From assembly GCA_016719615.1 (NCBI GenBank), contig JADJYQ010000007.1, positions 62,001 through 126,000 of the forward strand: a stretch of 64,000 nt of DNA. Direction: 5' to 3'. Position numbers and translations under genes: made by a program. This stretch comes from Saprospiraceae bacterium (GTDB lineage: Bacteria > Bacteroidota > Bacteroidia > Chitinophagales > Saprospiraceae). The notes beneath the pieces are model-generated. The model was not told where the DNA came from and did no database searches. It was given only the letters and a program-made list of their open reading frames with translations. Positions 18,801 to 27,914 of this stretch are shown in pieces (the first letter of the stretch is position 1; the number at the start of each line of letters is the position of its first letter).

Positions 18801-19536
18801 CTATCCAGGTCGTTTAGTCCATTGGTTTGCAAAGTAATAAACCTGGTTTTCGATAGCCTTGATCCAATAAGGAATGTCATGGCCGCCGGGACCCTCATGG
18901 TATTCACAAGGTATATTCAGGGTTTTTTTTCCAAATCTTTTCATTCCCTTTGAGCGGTCCAAATACTTCCTGCAAGTTCCATTCGTCCGAAAAAGGGAGT
19001 ATATCCAAAGCTCCGCTGATACTTCCTGCTATTCCAAATACATCCGGTTGATTTAAAGCCAAATATATGGCCCCATGTCCGCCCATACTAACGCCCGTTA
19101 TCCCCCTATAAGTTTTGTCTTTCATACTTGGATAATGATCGTCTACATATTTTACTACTTCTCTAGCGATGTAGGTTTCAAATTTACTGTTTCTCCTGAC
19201 CGGACTATTTACATACCAGCTTGAATAGTCTCCATCGGGACATACAATGATAATCCTATGATCATCTGCCCAATTTTTTAATTGCGATTCAATATAGTTC
19301 CATCCGGCATAATCGCTGCTGTGGCCATGCAATAAATACAAGACCGGAAATTTCTGTTGGGTCTTTTTTTCAATTTCCGGTTTAAAAATTAAAGCTGGAA
19401 AAGATTTATTCATTGACCTACTGTAGATTTGAACGGTATCCACTTTAGCGGCATTTGAAGATACAGCCAGCCAGCCACTCAAAAATAGCAATAAGCATTC
19501 TTTCATAAACTTTTGATTGAAGCATTTTTCATACAT
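18801..19536 (-). CDS. secreted esterase of the esterase D/FrmB type (one frameshift in the sequence)
   Basis: An alpha/beta hydrolase of the putative-esterase family, exported by a signal peptide (CLLLFLSGWLAVSSNA). Motifs are LLHGHSSDYAGW (oxyanion region), the VCPDGDYSSWY block and the nucleophile elbow GVSMGGHGA. The annotated frame stops at 18904 in NPEYTL. One base over, the sequence continues TLNIPCEYHEGPGGHDIPYW, which supplies the catalytic His, and ends after NQWTKRPG at 18801. The cause is one extra base in the T8 run at 18923-18930. The restored length is 244 residues. The substrate is unknown; relatives cleave short acyl or feruloyl esters. Confidence 0.8.
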
Positions 19537-19642
19537 TAGGAATAAAGATATTAAAACCGCAGAATTTTATCTTCAAGCCAAATTAATTGTTGGATTTTGT
19601 CCATGAATTAAAAACATTTAGTGCAAGATGCAAAGGGTTTTA

Positions 19643-19650
19643 TACATTTG
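19643..19650 (+). promoter_or_regulatory. -7 box of the acyltransferase gene
   Basis: TACATTTG is an exact TAnnTTTG match ending 6 bp before the ATG at 19657. It falls inside the longer GTG-started reading frame (from 19621), which argues that translation really begins at 19657. Confidence 0.45.
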
Positions 19651-19656
19651 AGGCTT

Positions 19657-20625
19657 ATGCAGGGAAAACACCTGTATTCTATTGATATGTTGCGGGGCCT
19701 GGTGGCCTTGCTCGTTTGTTTATACCATTTCACTGAAGGCTTCTTTCCGGAAGAGCATGTTTTTAGATTTATTTTTTCGAAAGGTTATCTTGGGGTAGAA
19801 ATTTTCTTCGTCATCAGCGGCTTTGTCATTCCTTTTACGATGTACAAATCCCAATATGTACATTCGAAGGCTCAAAATTTCATGCTTAAAAGATTGATTC
19901 GCATAGAACCACCCTATTGGTGCAGTATTGTTTTAATTTTTATCATTGACTATTGTGCTACTTTTTTCAAACATTACAAAGACAAGGAAATTGATTTTGA
20001 ATGGACAGAATTATTGTACCATCTTTTGCATATCAATGATTTCTTAGGAACTCCTTGGTTGAAAGGTATATACTGGAGTCTGGCCATTGAGATTCAATAT
20101 TACTTGCTCATGGCTGTCATTTTTCCATTTTTATTATTCAGAAAAACCTGGACAGCTACGCTGGTACTCTTTTGTTTTTGCATGGGTCGCTGGATCAATG
20201 CAGATGAGCTTGTACTTTATTATGGATGCCATTTCGCCACGGGTATTGTACTTTTTAACTATTACATAGGGGACCTCAATACAAAACAAGTTTGGATCGG
20301 ACTCTTTATTTGTTTCGGACTTACTTTTTGGTGTTTTGATATTTATCATTTATCTGCAGTGGTGGGTTCTTCCATATTTATACTCTATTTTAATAAAATG
20401 ATTCGCCCTTTGGTCTTTCTTGGAAAAATTTCATATTCCTTTTACCTGATACATATTCAAATCGGATGGACGCTCATGGATGTATTGCGAAGAACTTATC
20501 CGGACAGCAAGCTCTTTCAAAACCTGCTCATCAGTATCGCAGCAACAATTTTTGCATCCTGGATTTTTTACATCATCATTGAAAAGCCCAGCCACCGATG
20601 GGCTAAGAAGTGGGATACAGATTAA
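19657..20625 (+). CDS. integral-membrane acyltransferase 3 family protein (OafA/YrhL type)
   Basis: A 322-residue polytopic membrane protein that transfers acyl groups to surface sugars or lipids. It opens with the family signature YSIDMLRGLVALLVCLYHF, containing the conserved Arg and His. Further hallmarks are SKGYLGVEIFFVISGFVIPF, MLKRLIRIEPPYW and GIYWSLAIEIQYYLLMAVI. About ten hydrophobic segments are visible, ending in IFASWIFYIIIEKPSHRW. No SGNH domain is fused. The acceptor is unknown; O-acetylation of lipopolysaccharide or capsule sugars is the commonest role. The start is set at MQGKHLY because of the -7 box just upstream. Confidence 0.87.
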   Translation: MQGKHLYSIDMLRGLVALLVCLYHFTEGFFPEEHVFRFIFSKGYLGVEIFFVISGFVIPFTMYKSQYVHSKAQNFMLKRLIRIEPPYWCSIVLIFIIDYCATFFKHYKDKEIDFEWTELLYHLLHINDFLGTPWLKGIYWSLAIEIQYYLLMAVIFPFLLFRKTWTATLVLFCFCMGRWINADELVLYYGCHFATGIVLFNYYIGDLNTKQVWIGLFICFGLTFWCFDIYHLSAVVGSSIFILYFNKMIRPLVFLGKISYSFYLIHIQIGWTLMDVLRRTYPDSKLFQNLLISIAATIFASWIFYIIIEKPSHRWAKKWDTD

Positions 20626-20652
20626 AGATGCATCGTATTATAAAAATGCTCA

Positions 20653-20685
20653 CCTCACCCCCGACCACTGAGCGGAGAGGGGAGG
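20653..20685. terminator. GC-rich hairpin between convergent genes
   Basis: CCTCACCCC (20653-20661) can pair with GGGGAGG (20679-20685) with one bulged A. It is followed by AATTTTATG and lies between the acyltransferase and lpxD 3' ends. Similar CACC-CCCC/GGGG-GGTG elements occur at 27688 and 29959, so this is also a member of a dispersed GC-rich repeat. Confidence 0.45.
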
Positions 20686-20836
20686 AATTTTATGATTTAT
20701 TGAAATTCACGTTGCACGAGTGTAAGGAAAACTCCGTTTTCTTTACGGACGATAAATTGACTTTTATTTATTTTGTTCTCGCTTTTTAAGGGGTGTACTG
20801 ACCACAAGCATCCACACACTCCCTTTTCTTCACTCA

Positions 20837-21760
20837 TCACTTTCTGTAATCCTTCGCCATCATTTTCAAAGTCGCCATTTCCTTCATCATTTCCCTTGCT
20901 TCTTCACAAGGCGCCCCCAAATAGTTTTTTCCAGCTTCGAGATCTTTTCCAACGCCTGATTTCGCTAGCAAGGTCACGCGATGGCCAATTTTTAAATTTT
21001 GCGCGACACCTACTTGTCCATACATAGTCACCCAATCGCCGACGATGGTTTTGCCTGCAATTCCGACCTGTGCTGCCAACAAACAATGTTTGCCAATGAC
21101 AACGCCATGTCCGATATGCACCTGGCAATCAATTTTAGTTCCTTCACCAATGATCGTATCTCCGCTTACCCCTTTGTTGATTGTCGTTCCTGAACCCACA
21201 TCGACGTGATCATGAATGACTACGCGACCACAGGATCTCCATTTCCGAAACCCGGCTGAAGTTTTTTTGAAATAGAATGCTTCTGTTCCAATAAGAGCAC
21301 CCGGCTGAATGTTTACGTGTTGCCCTATTACTGTATATTCTCCAATGACACTGTTGGCACCAATGTAGCTGTTGGCTCCAATCACTACATGATGGCCTAT
21401 AAAAACATTGGAATCGATATGTGAAGTAGGATGAATCCAGGCATTGTCGGAAATTAACTTATGCTGGTTTACAACAGGTCTGTACTCAAGCGCCAGTTGA
21501 TTATAAACTTCAAAGGGCTGATCGGTTATCAATAAAGTTTTTCCTTCTGGACAATCCGTTTCCTTATTGATTAAAATGGTCGTTGCGGCAGAGTTTATCG
21601 ATTTAGCATAATATTTTTCGACATCTACAAACGTGAGATCACCTTTTCGCACTTTATGTATTTCATTGATCCCAAAAATGAGTTGGTCTTTTTGACCAAT
21701 GATTTTCATCTGAAATCGCTCGGCCAAATCTTTTACGGATAATGCTTGTGCTAATTGCAT
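20837..21760 (-). CDS. lpxD: UDP-3-O-acylglucosamine N-acyltransferase
   Basis: LpxD adds the N-linked hydroxyacyl chain in lipid A synthesis. The 307-residue protein has the N-terminal uridine-binding domain (about 1-105) and a left-handed beta helix of hexapeptide repeats (VFIGHHVVIGANSYIGANSVIG and onward). The catalytic His is probably H218 in HIGHGVVIG, where most LpxD have IAHNVVIG. KGVSGDTIIGEGTKID replaces the usual DRGALGDT. The C-terminal helix ends in EEAREMMKEMATLKMM. It lies 10 bp downstream of polA on the same strand. A second LpxD-like gene lies at 52938. Confidence 0.85.
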   Translation of the reverse strand: MQLAQALSVKDLAERFQMKIIGQKDQLIFGINEIHKVRKGDLTFVDVEKYYAKSINSAATTILINKETDCPEGKTLLITDQPFEVYNQLALEYRPVVNQHKLISDNAWIHPTSHIDSNVFIGHHVVIGANSYIGANSVIGEYTVIGQHVNIQPGALIGTEAFYFKKTSAGFRKWRSCGRVVIHDHVDVGSGTTINKGVSGDTIIGEGTKIDCQVHIGHGVVIGKHCLLAAQVGIAGKTIVGDWVTMYGQVGVAQNLKIGHRVTLLAKSGVGKDLEAGKNYLGAPCEEAREMMKEMATLKMMAKDYRK

Positions 21761-21770
21761 ACTTTAAAAT

Positions 21771-24548
21771 TTAATGCGCTTCCAACCAATTATTTCCAAA
21801 TCCGATACCTACCTCTATGGGAACTTTTAGTTCCGGGATCGCATGTTTCATTTCGTATTGAACCATCTGCTGCATGATATCTAATTCGCTCTTTGGTACA
21901 TCAAAAACCAATTCATCGTGGACCTGTAGTATCATTTTCGATTCCAGTTTTTCTTTTCGCAAGCGATCGTGAATGTGAATCATCGCTAATTTGATCATAT
22001 CTGCTGCGGTACCTTGAATCGGTGTATTGATGGCCACCCGCTCCGCGTTGGTTCGTGCCAGGGCATTTTTAGAATTGATATCGCGCAAGACTCTTTTGCG
22101 ACCCAACATCGTCGTGACATAGCCATTACTTCTCGCATTATCGACCACATTGGCCATATAAGCTTTTAATCCACTATAGGTTTTAAAATATTGATCGATC
22201 AAATCTTTGGCTTCTGTTCGACTGATGTTCAATTGTCTTGATATATTGGTAGAACCGGCACCATATAAGATTGAAAAATTCACAGTTTTAGCATTGCGTC
22301 GCTGATCACCGGTGACTTGATCATAATCGACATTATAGACCTTTGCAGCCGTTGCACGATGGATATCCTGTTCCTTAATAAAAGCATCGAGCATCATTTC
22401 TTCATTCGCTATCTCAGCAATCAATCTCAATTCTATTTGCGAATAATCTGCCGAAATTAAAACATGATCGGAGTCTCTGGGAATAAATGCTTTGCGGATC
22501 TCACGTCCGGCTTCGTCTTTAATGGGAATATTCTGCAAATTGGGATTTTCGCTGGCGAGCCTTCCGGTTGCAGCACGTGCCTGATTAAATGAACTATGTA
22601 CTCTTCCTGTTTTAGAATTTATCATTAAAGGTAAAGCATCAACATAAGTTGATTTCAATTTTGATAATTTCCGGAACTCAAGAATATCATAGACAACTTC
22701 ATTTTCTTCTGCCAATTCGCTTAATTTTTCTTCATCTGTGCTATATTGGTTGGTGCTCGTTTTTTTCCATTTGTATGGAATTTTCAATTTATCAAACAAC
22801 ACTTCACCTACTTGTTTGGGGCTTGCAATATTAAAACGCACACCCGCCTTTTTGTAAATCAGTTGCTCGGCGGTATAAATTTGTTTTTCAAGAACTTTCG
22901 AATAATCATTCAAAAAATCACCATCGATGCGCACCCCGGCAAATTCCAAATCGCACAATACTTTTACAAGCGGGAGTTCAATTTTTTGCAACACCGTATC
23001 CAATTCATTTTTTTGAATTTCATCTTTCAATATCGGAAGCAATTGCAAAGTCATATCAGCATCCTCCGCAGCATATTCTTTAATTTTTTCCAATTCGACA
23101 TCCCGCATGGAACCTTGTTGAGCACCTTTTTTCCCAATCAATTCTTCGATAGCTACCATTTTGTAATTGAGATAACTTTCGGCGAGATAATCCAGTTTAT
23201 GCCGCTGATCAGGTTCGATCAGGTAATGGGCAATCATAGTGTCAAACTCCGGAACTGGAAGTTGCACACCGTACCATTTCATCATGAGCATATCGTATTT
23301 GATATTTTGTCCGATGAATCTCTTAGAATGATCTTCCAATAGCCCTTTAAATGGTTCAAGCAATTTTTTTGCTTTGATTTGATCCGAAGGAAAAGGTATA
23401 TAATATGCTTCGCCGGGTTTCCAACAAAAAGACATTCCTACCAGTTCTGCCTGATTGGCATCGATACCCGTGGTTTCCGTATCAAACGAAATGATGGAAG
23501 CATCTGAAAGGATTTTTAGTAAATGCGTGATTTCTGCATCGGTTTGGACTAAATGATATGTATGTGGAGTTGAATGAATGTCGTATTCGCCTATTTTATA
23601 TTCCTTATTCTCTTTCTGATCCAGAGAAGATTCCTGAACTACTTCTTCACCAAACAAGGAAGATTGTGTTGGCTTGAGCGCAGCACCTAAAATGGTATCT
23701 GCGAGACTTCTGAATTCAAGCAGCTTAAACAACTCCATCAGACGTGGTTTATCAAAACCCTCAAGCCTATACATTTTTTCGTCAAACCGGATGGGGGCAT
23801 GGATATCAATGGTTGCGAGTCTTTTACTAAGTATTGCAAGATGTTCGTGCTCAATGATTTTATCCTTGAGCTTACCGGCAACTTTGTCTTTGTTCTGCAA
23901 TAAATTTTCAATACTATCAAATTCTTCGAGTAGTTTGGCTGCTGTTTTCTCACCTACGCCCGGAATGCCCGGTATGTTATCTACGGCATCACCCATGAGT
24001 CCCAGCATATCGATGACCTGATCGACTCTTTTTATTCCCCATGTTTCAGTAATTTCCTTAGGGCCCAATATATCGACTCCATTGCCTTGTCTGGAAGGTT
24101 TGTACATAAAGACATGATCTTCGACCAATTGACCATAATCTTTATCTGGAGTGACCATATAAACTTCAAAGCCTTCCTTCGAGGCCTGCTTGGCCAAAGT
24201 ACCAATCACATCATCAGCTTCGTAAGCTTCGACGGTAACGATAGGTATATTAAAAGCTTTGATGAGTTCTTCGATATAGGGAAAAGCATTGGTGATGTCC
24301 TCAGGCTGGGCCTCCCTGTGGGCTTTGTATTCAGGAAATTCTTTATGTCTGAAGGTCGGGCCCGACAAATCAAATGCCACAGCAAGGTGGCTCGGTTTTT
24401 CGCGACTGATGATATCCCACAAAGTGCGGGTAAATCCATTAATGGCAGACGTATTTAATCCTTTGGAATTAATCAGAGGGCGTGTGATAAAGGCATAGTG
24501 AGCGCGATATACCAGTGCATGGCCATCCAGGAGGAACAGTTTTTTCAT
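21771..24548 (-). CDS. polA: DNA polymerase I
   Basis: Repair and Okazaki-fragment-processing polymerase of 925 residues. The 5'-3' exonuclease (FEN-like) domain occupies about the first 290 residues (LFLLDGHALVYRAHYAF, PGIPGVGEKTAAKLL). The 3'-5' proofreading domain starts near 345 with SFDTETTGIDANQAELVG, keeping its DxE motif. The polymerase domain carries motif A DYSQIELRLIAEIA, motif B RRNAKTVNFSILYGAG and motif C LQVHDELVFDV. All catalytic residues are present, so both exonucleases look active. The end KVPIEVGIGFGNNWLEAH is typical. It is co-directional with lpxD. Confidence 0.97.
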   Translation of the reverse strand: MKKLFLLDGHALVYRAHYAFITRPLINSKGLNTSAINGFTRTLWDIISREKPSHLAVAFDLSGPTFRHKEFPEYKAHREAQPEDITNAFPYIEELIKAFNIPIVTVEAYEADDVIGTLAKQASKEGFEVYMVTPDKDYGQLVEDHVFMYKPSRQGNGVDILGPKEITETWGIKRVDQVIDMLGLMGDAVDNIPGIPGVGEKTAAKLLEEFDSIENLLQNKDKVAGKLKDKIIEHEHLAILSKRLATIDIHAPIRFDEKMYRLEGFDKPRLMELFKLLEFRSLADTILGAALKPTQSSLFGEEVVQESSLDQKENKEYKIGEYDIHSTPHTYHLVQTDAEITHLLKILSDASIISFDTETTGIDANQAELVGMSFCWKPGEAYYIPFPSDQIKAKKLLEPFKGLLEDHSKRFIGQNIKYDMLMMKWYGVQLPVPEFDTMIAHYLIEPDQRHKLDYLAESYLNYKMVAIEELIGKKGAQQGSMRDVELEKIKEYAAEDADMTLQLLPILKDEIQKNELDTVLQKIELPLVKVLCDLEFAGVRIDGDFLNDYSKVLEKQIYTAEQLIYKKAGVRFNIASPKQVGEVLFDKLKIPYKWKKTSTNQYSTDEEKLSELAEENEVVYDILEFRKLSKLKSTYVDALPLMINSKTGRVHSSFNQARAATGRLASENPNLQNIPIKDEAGREIRKAFIPRDSDHVLISADYSQIELRLIAEIANEEMMLDAFIKEQDIHRATAAKVYNVDYDQVTGDQRRNAKTVNFSILYGAGSTNISRQLNISRTEAKDLIDQYFKTYSGLKAYMANVVDNARSNGYVTTMLGRKRVLRDINSKNALARTNAERVAINTPIQGTAADMIKLAMIHIHDRLRKEKLESKMILQVHDELVFDVPKSELDIMQQMVQYEMKHAIPELKVPIEVGIGFGNNWLEAH

Positions 24549-24597
24549 AATGCTAAAATGAAGGGTGAAGATAAGGAGAGTTGGAGGAAGTTAGTTG

Positions 24598-24723
24598 TCC
24601 CGACATGAAGTGGCCTTTTATGAAAAATAACTTGCTGATGTCGGGAGTTGATAGTAGTTAGATGTTAGTTGTTAGTTGTTAGTTGTTGGATGTTGGATGT
24701 TGGATGTTGGATGATAGTTGTTG
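24598..24723. repeat. CCCGACAT hairpin followed by 7-bp tandem units
   Basis: TCCCGACAT (24598-24606) and ATGTCGGGA (24638-24646) form a 49-bp hairpin. From 24657 to about 24723 follow 7-bp units of three kinds (GTTAGAT, then GTTAGTT x3, GTTGGAT x4, then degenerate units). The IS3-family element at 24727 is inserted at the end of this array. Confidence 0.7.
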
Positions 24724-24735
24724 GTTTGTCAATGC

Positions 24736-25683
24736 CTAAATAGGGTTGACCGTTTTGTGTAACTTTTTACTCGAATTATTTGCAGAGAATACATCAAGAT
24801 TCTGAGGTGTTTTTTGCTCAAAATATATGGGGTTCGATACCCCATATATTTTGTTATTTGCATCAAATGACTCTTTCATCCTCGGTGTTTTTTTGCAATT
24901 GAAAGTTATATCCAAATTTTCAAATTCAACAGGACTTAATCTTTGTAACTCTTTATGAGGTTTTTCTAAGTTATAAAGTTGTACACTTCGGTCAACCTCT
25001 ATAGTCAATTGATGATAATTTTAATATCCTGTGTATCAAATAGTTATTCTTTATGATTCCATTAACCTTCGCTTTACCATTTTCCCAAGCATATTCACAC
25101 ATACTGTTTCTGATTTCATATTTTGCGGTAAGCTCAAAAAGGATTTTGCATAGTATTGTCCACCACCATCGGAATGGAAATTAATTCGCTCATCTTTTGT
25201 TTGGCTCGCAACTTTATAGCCATTTTAAGGCTGGCATTGTGGTACAAATGGTCGTTAAATTATCCGACACGTTAGCCCAACAATTCGTCTAGAATAAGCA
25301 TCAAGGATAAAAGTTAAATAATAAAACCTATTGTTTAATTCAAAATAGGTTATGTCGCTTTGCCAGACTTGATCAACTCGATTGATTTGGAGATCTATAA
25401 GCAAATTGTCAAATCGTATAACCCCTGTGTTGTCTGTTGTTCTTGGCCTAAATACTTTCTTAAGGGACATCAAACTATTTTCTTTACAAAAGGCTTCAAA
25501 ACGGTCCCCGCCCATGGATTCTGGCCGAATTTTATAAAACAGATCACGCACTCCCATCGTAGGGTGATCTTCACGAATTTGGTGTATGAGCCACAGAAGT
25601 TGTGCTTCTATTTCTAGATCCCGGTGATTCCTTTCTATTCTTTGATGAACAGATTGTTTGCTGATATTCATTACTCTGTACAA
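24736..25683 (-). pseudogene. IS3-family transposase orfB, frameshifted
   Basis: The catalytic transposase part is spread over several frames. 25255-25683 encodes the HTH_21 region and the first catalytic Asp (QVWQSDITYFEL). Downstream the pieces FHSDGGGQYYAKS (second Asp) and CEYAWENGKAKVNGIIKN (catalytic Glu) occur in other frames. 24736-25008 gives the C-terminal VQLYNLEKPHKELQRLSP. At least three frame changes separate these parts, so the gene is inactive unless the sequence is wrong. The DDE residues themselves are preserved, suggesting recent decay or sequencing indels. Confidence 0.85.
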
Positions 25684-25859
25684 CTTATTTAATGAGAATG
25701 GATATGCCCTGTCTGAAGTAGCAGATTGTGCTGAAGAATATTTTTTTTAATATCAATCTTGTATGCTTCTTCTGCTAATTCAATCATCTTAGTTTGAAAG
25801 TCAATTAGATCTGTTTTGACCAATTACTCGTTCCATTGCAACTTTTTGCTTAAGTTCTA

Positions 25860-26099
25860 TTATTTTTTAGTGTCGGAATTTGTTTCAACAATCATGCGAA
25901 TTTGGCTTTTAGCTGCACCAAATTTACTCATCCATTTGTATACATTGGTAGGGCTAACCTCGTATTCCTTACAAATTTCACTGACTTTGCTCCTGCCTTG
26001 CTCTATCTCGAGAACCTTCGATCGTTTGAAACTTTCTGAAAAATGCCTCGCCATACGCTGCTCAATGCTCATTTTAAATTGCCTTCTAATTGTTGCCAT
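25860..26099 (-). CDS. IS3-family orfA, helix-turn-helix protein
   Basis: A 79-residue protein with the transposase_8-type HTH: MARHFSESFKRSKVLEIEQG, then KVSEICKEYEVSPTNVYKWMSKFG. In IS3 elements orfA binds the terminal repeats and is joined to orfB by programmed -1 frameshifting. Here about 175 bp of degraded sequence separates it from the recognisable orfB start. It may be intact, but it cannot make the full OrfAB product from this copy. Confidence 0.75.
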   Translation of the reverse strand: MATIRRQFKMSIEQRMARHFSESFKRSKVLEIEQGRSKVSEICKEYEVSPTNVYKWMSKFGAAKSQIRMIVETNSDTKK

Positions 26100-26238
26100 T
26101 TTTATGTTTTTTAATGATAAAATATGGTCAACCTATATCAGGCACTGACAGTTAATAGTTTGTCCTGTAGAAGCCTCATACTTTCAATAATTTGCTGATG
26201 TCGGGACTGCCAACTTCCTCTTGTAGGCTTGTAGACTT

Positions 26239-26445
26239 TTCCGACATAAATAAACTTCTTATTTGCAATAACTTTATAATGTCGGGAGGCTTGTAGGCTT
26301 GTAGGCTTGTAGGCTTGTAGGCATGTAGGCATGTAGGCATGTAGGCATGTAGGCATGTAGGCATGTAGGCATGTAGGCATGTAGGCATGTAGGCATGTAG
26401 GAACCAACACCGACTAACGTATGTTAGTTCAAAAAATATACCGCT
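26239..26445 (+). repeat. composite repeat: hairpin + 14 octamer units + palindromic flank
   Basis: The fullest copy of the composite element. A 49-bp hairpin (TTCCGACAT at 26239-26247, ATGTCGGGA at 26279-26287) is followed immediately by 4 units of GGCTTGTA and 10 of GGCATGTA (26288-26399, 112 bp). Then come GGAACCAACACCG and ACTAACGTATGTTAGT (26413-26428), followed by AT-rich DNA. The hairpin is nearly identical to that at 40583-40631. Frames on the minus strand through the array read as octapeptide repeats and are not real genes. Confidence 0.9.
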
Positions 26446-26487
26446 CATTTAAATTATTTTTCCTAAGGTATAATACTCAATAATATT

Positions 26488-26550
26488 GCTTTGAGCTTTG
26501 AGCTTTGAGCTTTGAGCTTTGAGCTTTGAGCTTTGAGCTTTGAGCTTTGA
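26488..26550. repeat. 7-bp tandem array, GCTTTGA x9
   Basis: Nine perfect GCTTTGA units (63 bp) end 14 bp from the 3' end of the minus-strand DUF3078 gene. No palindromic flank follows directly; the flank of the preceding composite element lies about 60 bp away. Confidence 0.9.
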
Positions 26551-26563
26551 GCTGCCAACTCCC

Positions 26564-27622
26564 TCAAAACCTCCTCGTATACGTCACCAGCAATTGTTCG
26601 ATAAAATTTATTCTTTTACCGGAACCGTTGATTCCCCCAACTGCATTGGAATCAGTGATGTTGTTAGTTTTATTGTCGTCGTAATAGAGATCCGCTTTGA
26701 GTTGCAAGTGAAATCCTTTGAACAATTCATATGCAAATGAATTTTGCCAAACCACATCGATGTTTTGCGGATTGTCCAGATAATCTGAAAACAAGTTTAA
26801 TTCACTACTTACATTTAGTTTCTCAAAATACCTGTGTTTGTATCCGGCTTTCAACATGGCTCCCAATGCAAATTTTGAAGTTTCGTATTCTGTATTGCTA
26901 CCTTCTTTTAATGCGGTGCCATGTATGCCTAGATTGGCTATGTTTTGATCGCTGATGATCGTGATTTGTCCGCCCACAGGCGAAAAGAAGATCTGCCAGT
27001 CTTTACTTTTTGAATATTCGATGCCGGGGGCGATTGTAATAAGAGCCGGCGAAAAAAGTTTTGAAACCAAATCGGTTTTGTAGGGTGCTACATTCAACTC
27101 TTTCATATAAATTAATTGTGATGCTGAATCTACATAACTATTGAGCAATTGTGTGCGCAATCCGAGATCCAGTGCAAAGGCCCATGCCGATGATTCGTTA
27201 AATTTATATCCCAGATTGGAATTCAGCTGTAACATATCGAGTGCTTTGCGAAAGGGTTGTTTTTCATTTGAGTTTGCATTGATCGTACCGGATCCCGTTC
27301 TCTCTGCTGAAAAATTAAATAGAATATCGTTTTTCCATTGGAACAATCCCATTTTAAATTTTGAATTGCAATTTATTGCACCACCGAAACCTAAACGACT
27401 GTTACCGGCACCGGGATATGGATTGATGTTTAGCAGTTGTCCAAGATCCATACCAATCGCTGCTTTATGCAACCAACCTTCCTTGTCTTCCAGATTTGTC
27501 TCGGATTTGAGTTTATCCATTCTCTCTTTTTCCTGAGCTGCCCTTTGTTCATCCACCTGCGAGTAAAGAAACGATGAACAAAACATGAATACACTTACTA
27601 CCATTAGATTTTTCATATGCAT
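26564..27622 (-). CDS. DUF3078 family secreted/outer-membrane protein
   Basis: A 352-residue protein with a signal peptide (MVVSVFMFCSSFLYSQ) and a Bacteroidota-specific DUF3078 architecture. After a short charged linker (VDEQRAAQEKERMDKLKSE) comes GWLHKAAIGMDLGQLLNINPYPGAG, then alternating amphipathic strands to a C-terminal aromatic residue (LLVTYTRRF), as in outer-membrane beta barrels. The function of the family is unknown. It is divergent from the M28 peptidase gene and stands alone. Confidence 0.75.
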   Translation of the reverse strand: MHMKNLMVVSVFMFCSSFLYSQVDEQRAAQEKERMDKLKSETNLEDKEGWLHKAAIGMDLGQLLNINPYPGAGNSRLGFGGAINCNSKFKMGLFQWKNDILFNFSAERTGSGTINANSNEKQPFRKALDMLQLNSNLGYKFNESSAWAFALDLGLRTQLLNSYVDSASQLIYMKELNVAPYKTDLVSKLFSPALITIAPGIEYSKSKDWQIFFSPVGGQITIISDQNIANLGIHGTALKEGSNTEYETSKFALGAMLKAGYKHRYFEKLNVSSELNLFSDYLDNPQNIDVVWQNSFAYELFKGFHLQLKADLYYDDNKTNNITDSNAVGGINGSGKRINFIEQLLVTYTRRF

Positions 27623-27914
27623 TTAATTTATATTTGAATTCCGGCCAAAGATCATGAATTCTTAAATGGTTTCCAACGGTAAAGGACAAATTCACCTAAC
27701 CCCCAGCCTCTCGCCACGAGGCGGAGAGGGGCAGGGGGTGAGGTGAATTTGTTAAATTTCAAGGTTTCAATCCATTGTATCTTTATATCCTATTTTGTTG
27801 TGCTTAGATAAGACAAGCTAAGGGAATTGAGGGAAATACCATTACTTATACCTTGATTTCCTACAAATTAGATTTCTTTGTTGGAAATTCATTTGCCAGA
27901 CAATTTTACATTAT
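27623..27914. other. divergent intergenic region with a long GC-rich hairpin
   Basis: The 292-bp gap lies between two divergent starts. At 27688-27750 a near-perfect palindrome carries ATTCACCTAACCCCCAGC on one arm and GGGGTGAGGTGAATTT on the other around a short ACGA loop. It resembles the dispersed GC-rich hairpins at 20653 and 29959. Since it sits between promoters rather than gene ends, it is better seen as a repeat than as a terminator. Confidence 0.6.

Larger units (their letters stand above)
24727..26150 (-). mobile_element. decayed IS3-family insertion sequence, 1424 bp
   Basis: The terminal inverted repeats are visible. The left end reads TGTCAATGCCTAAATAGGG and the right end, read inward, TGTCAGTGCCTGATATAGG; both continue with TTGACC. 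The trinucleotide GTT flanks both ends (24724-24726 and 26151-26153), consistent with the 3-bp target duplication of IS3-family transposition. Inside are an orfA-like frame and a broken orfB encoding a DDE integrase. It is inserted in a tandem-repeat region. A solo copy of its left end (57 bp) is at 48887-48943. Confidence 0.85.

Noticed and set aside
20653..20685. GC-rich CACCCCC/GGGG hairpins as protein-binding operators
   Set aside because: They occur at gene ends and in one divergent gap with similar sequence, so a dispersed repeat is the simpler reading.
26138..26448. Two 90-codon minus-strand frames with YMPTCLHA-type repeats
   Set aside because: They are translations of the octamer array; an 8-bp unit without a stop on that strand stays open by arithmetic.
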